Part shown: positions 5,106-7,374 of the stretch, in pieces | How the letters are laid out: each line of letters opens with the position of its first letter | Position numbering within the stretch: the stretch's first letter is position 1 | NCBI GenBank assembly: GCA_021299565.1 | Contig: JAJTHA010000050.1 | Span: 1-7,374, forward strand | Length of the DNA stretch: 7,374 nt | Source: Candidatus Caenarcanales bacterium | Lineage (GTDB): Bacteria; Cyanobacteriota; Vampirovibrionia; LMEP-6097 | Direction: 5' to 3' | The notes under the pieces: model-generated | Told to the model about the DNA's origin: nothing | Database searches by the model: none | Seen by the model: only the letters and a program-made list of their open reading frames with translations | Made by a program: the position numbers and the translations under genes

Positions 5106-7208
5106 ATGCCAGGAATAAAAGTAAGCGAAATTTTGGTCGGCGCGCTGATCTTCGGGATCATCTTGATCATTATTATCCCTTTGCCGCCTTTTCTTTTGGA
5201 TCTTTTAATCTCTGTAAATATTACCCTGGCAGTTCTTGCTATTGGTATCTCTTTGTATATTTCTAAACCGCTGGATTTTGCAGCCTTACCAACTTTCTTG
5301 CTCTTAGCAACTATGTTTAGACTTGCACTAAATATTTCGACAACCAGATCGATTTTGCTCTATGCGCACGGCGGACACTTGATTGAAGCCATGGGCAATT
5401 TCGTTGCTGGTGGAAATATTGTCGTAGGTATCATTATCTTCGTTATCATTACTGTTGTTCAATTCATGGTTATTACCAAAGGTGCTGAACGTGTTGCAGA
5501 AGTCTCTGCCAGATTCGCTTTGGATGCAATGCCTGGTAAACAAATGTCCATCGATGCCGATTTTAACGCAGGCTTGATTTCCTCCGAACAAGCAAAAGAA
5601 AAACGTTCTGAAGTCGAAAGAGAATCATCATTTTTTGGTTCTATGGATGGTGCTTCTAAATTCGTAAAAGGCGATTCGATCGCGGGTATCATTATCACCA
5701 TCGTCAATATTGTCGCTGGTTTAACTATTGGTATGACCCAAAAAGGTTTACCGTTTGAACTTGCTGCTCAGAAATATGTGATTCTTACAATCGGTGATGC
5801 TATTGCCGCAATTATTCCTGCTTTAATTCTTGCAATTGCAACCGGTATCATAGTGACTCGTGCTGGATCAACCGCTGATTCATTCGGACAAGATATTGCA
5901 TCTCAATTCTTAGCTCGACCAAACGCTTTTGCCGTAGGTGCTGCATTAATGTTTATTTTTGCCTTACTGCCAGGAATGCCAAAAGGAATTCTTGGAATTC
6001 TTGCAATTGGTCTCGGCGCTGTTGTTTATGTATTGAATCAGCAAAAGAAAAAAGCTGCTGCAGCTGGCATGGATACTGATGTTGATCTCGACACCAAAAC
6101 TGATCAATCTGGCGCACCTCGTGCAACTCCAGAGATGATGTACTCACTTCTTGAAGTAGATAAGCTTGCAGTTTGGGTTGGTTCTGGATTACTAGATATC
6201 GCAGATCCTTCTCGTAATGGTACTTTGGTGCCAGAGATAGCTTCATTGCGTCACCAATTAACACTCAATTTAGGTTATATATTACCGTCAGTCAGAATCA
6301 TGGACGCTCCATCTCTTAATCCAAACGAATATAGAATAGTAATTCGCGATACCACAGTCGCTTCTGCTGAAGTCTACGCAGATAGAATGCTAATTCTTAG
6401 AGAAGATTGGGACAATATTTATTCAGAACCACCACCAGGCTCACTTCCAGGCTGGGAGCCGGCTCTACAGGAAGCTGCTTATTGGGTTGACCCAGAATAT
6501 TTAGAGCAAATAGATTGGGATAGACCAGCTGCACCAGCGGTGCGTGTAATCACTGCTCACTTAGCAGAAGTCGTTCGTAAAAATATCGATGATCTTCTTG
6601 AAAAATCTGATGTTAGAAGAGTATTGGATCAAGTCAAACAGTTTGACACTCAATTGGTTGACAATCTTGTACCAGGCGCAATCTCGCTTGGTGACTTGAG
6701 AAGAGTGTTCGTCAATCTATTAAAAGAAAGAGTTTCGATTAGAGATATTCATTATATTCTAGAGAAACTTGAAGATCTTACGGTTGGAATCAAAGATCCT
6801 GACCAGCTTTCAGAAAAATTACGCGTTGCTCTTGGTCGTCAAATTTGTCTTGAGTTTTCGACTCCAGATAGACAACTACCTGCGATGGCTTTTCATCCTA
6901 GCTGGGAAACTCGTCTGGAACAGTCTTTGCAGAAAATCGACAATAGCATGGTGCTTATACTCGAACCTCGTCAGATTCAAAACTTGGTTACCATGATCTC
7001 AAATGCTTCTAGAAGAATTCTTGAGCAAGTAGAACGCCGTCCTGTATTGATTTGCGGACCTTCACTACGTTTACCTTTATTCAGACTTATAGAACAATTT
7101 GATCCACATGTGCATATTTTGAGTTATGCAGAGTTATCTCCTGACTTTAATATTCAGGTCATGGAAACTATTGGTACTGAGATGGATGTGCCTGTGGTTA
7201 GTGGGTAA
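5106..7208 (+). CDS. flhA: Flagellar biosynthesis protein FlhA
   Basis: FlhA is the large gate protein of the flagellar type III export apparatus: a nonamer in the inner membrane that couples proton flow to export, with a cytoplasmic ring that docks chaperone-substrate complexes. The 700-residue length is typical. Hydrophobic segments lie at about 9-26, 29-50, 60-78, 104-124, 192-212, 232-252, 274-290 and 294-311. The FHIPEP-family signature lies in the cytoplasmic loop, from SARFALDAMPGKQMSIDADF (134-153) through NAGLIS and the FFGSMDGASKFVKGD segment (177-190). A charged linker (312-340) leads to the C-terminal domain, which has LNPNEYRI, VRVITAHLAEVVRKN and the LLKERVSIRDI motif. A virulence-type homologue (SctV) is the alternative, but the overall pattern fits FlhA better. 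Only a weak GAG precedes the ATG. No other known flagellar gene is in view, and the gene is divergent from secF behind a large palindrome. Confidence 0.93.
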   Translation: MPGIKVSEILVGALIFGIILIIIIPLPPFLLDLLISVNITLAVLAIGISLYISKPLDFAALPTFLLLATMFRLALNISTTRSILLYAHGGHLIEAMGNFVAGGNIVVGIIIFVIITVVQFMVITKGAERVAEVSARFALDAMPGKQMSIDADFNAGLISSEQAKEKRSEVERESSFFGSMDGASKFVKGDSIAGIIITIVNIVAGLTIGMTQKGLPFELAAQKYVILTIGDAIAAIIPALILAIATGIIVTRAGSTADSFGQDIASQFLARPNAFAVGAALMFIFALLPGMPKGILGILAIGLGAVVYVLNQQKKKAAAAGMDTDVDLDTKTDQSGAPRATPEMMYSLLEVDKLAVWVGSGLLDIADPSRNGTLVPEIASLRHQLTLNLGYILPSVRIMDAPSLNPNEYRIVIRDTTVASAEVYADRMLILREDWDNIYSEPPPGSLPGWEPALQEAAYWVDPEYLEQIDWDRPAAPAVRVITAHLAEVVRKNIDDLLEKSDVRRVLDQVKQFDTQLVDNLVPGAISLGDLRRVFVNLLKERVSIRDIHYILEKLEDLTVGIKDPDQLSEKLRVALGRQICLEFSTPDRQLPAMAFHPSWETRLEQSLQKIDNSMVLILEPRQIQNLVTMISNASRRILEQVERRPVLICGPSLRLPLFRLIEQFDPHVHILSYAELSPDFNIQVMETIGTEMDVPVVSG

Positions 7209-7211
7209 TTA

Positions 7212-7236
7212 CACTTATCTTGTGCTAAGATAAGTG
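7212..7236 (+). other. Perfect intercistronic hairpin after flhA
   Basis: CACTTATCTT at 7212-7221 and AAGATAAGTG at 7227-7236 form a perfect 10-bp stem with a 5-base loop. It begins four bases after the flhA stop codon and ends four bases before the next ATG. No T-run follows, so it is not a standard intrinsic terminator. Its 3' arm covers the place where a ribosome binding site for the next gene would lie, so it could limit translation or act as an mRNA processing or stability element. Confidence 0.55.
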
Positions 7237-7240
7237 CTCA

Positions 7241-7374
7241 ATGGCATTATCTGCAACTTCTAATCTTAAAACACGGCAAGAAATCGGACAAGTTCTATAT
7301 CGCCTCAATGATCAAAAACCTAATATTCTAGGAGAATCAATAGATACAAAAGCCATCTTTGATCGAAATTTTCC
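7241..7374 (+). CDS. N-terminal part of an unrecognised protein (runs off the right edge)
   Basis: An open frame starts at the ATG at 7241 and stays open to the window edge, giving 44 complete codons. The peptide begins MALSATSNLKTRQEIGQVLY and continues with a polar segment; no signal peptide or membrane span is visible. An in-frame stop at 7226-7228 means this ATG is the first possible start after it. It is 32 bases after flhA on the same strand, so it is probably co-transcribed and may be flagellar by association, but I do not recognise the sequence. It does not resemble the N-terminus of FlhF, a frequent flhA neighbour. No clear Shine-Dalgarno precedes it. Confidence 0.6.
   Translation, partial: MALSATSNLKTRQEIGQVLYRLNDQKPNILGESIDTKAIFDRNF

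Noticed and set aside
5328..6264. Several minus-strand open frames of 82-103 codons inside flhA
   Set aside because: All are antisense to conserved FlhA coding sequence, have unusual composition and lack start signals, as expected for shadow frames.
6769..6996. 75-codon plus-strand frame within flhA in another frame
   Set aside because: It overlaps the conserved C-terminal domain of FlhA and has no independent signals.
5106..7208. Virulence type III secretion export gate (SctV) instead of FlhA
   Set aside because: Length, membrane plan and signature motifs fit FlhA, and no injectisome gene is nearby; the distinction should still be confirmed by phylogeny.
7212..7236. Intrinsic terminator after flhA
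   Set aside because: The stem is AT-rich and not followed by a T-run, and an open frame starts four bases after it.

Overview
This is an AT-rich bacterial chromosomal segment with five complete, recognisable protein genes, one small regulator-type gene and a truncated gene at each edge. It encodes a flagellar export gate protein (FlhA), a type IV pilin-like protein, a lipobox-bearing solute-binding protein and SecF, which points to a motile bacterium that secretes and anchors lipoproteins. No ribosomal RNA or other phylogenetic marker is present. A non-photosynthetic cyanobacterial relative (Melainabacteria/Vampirovibrionia type) is one plausible host, but this is only an impression from the gene mix and base composition.

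Layout. Bases 1-2502 on the minus strand hold a short operon, read right to left: a prepilin-like protein, an oligopeptide-type ABC transporter substrate-binding lipoprotein whose ATG directly abuts the pilin stop codon, and the start of an unknown gene that runs off the edge. coaE (dephospho-CoA kinase) leaves in the opposite direction from a 33-base divergent gap. Bases 3118-3421 are non-coding. They hold inverted repeats after coaE, then the best promoter in the window and a leader of about 130 bases with hairpins, which feeds a small ribbon-helix-helix protein gene closed by a textbook intrinsic terminator. secF lies alone on the minus strand (3963-4859), with no secD beside it. It is bracketed by two related palindromic repeat elements of about 100 bp. 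flhA (5106-7208) is divergent from secF and is preceded by a striking 51-bp nested palindrome. A perfect 10-bp hairpin separates flhA from a truncated unknown gene at the right edge.

How the pieces relate. SecF (protein export), the lipoprotein, the pilin and FlhA all concern the cell envelope or export, but they sit in separate transcription units, so the window does not show one pathway. The most unusual content is non-coding: the paired repeats around secF, the nested palindrome before flhA, the structured leader of the small regulator, and several genes (coaE, secF, the pilin) whose -10 boxes lie so near the ATG that their mRNAs may be almost leaderless.
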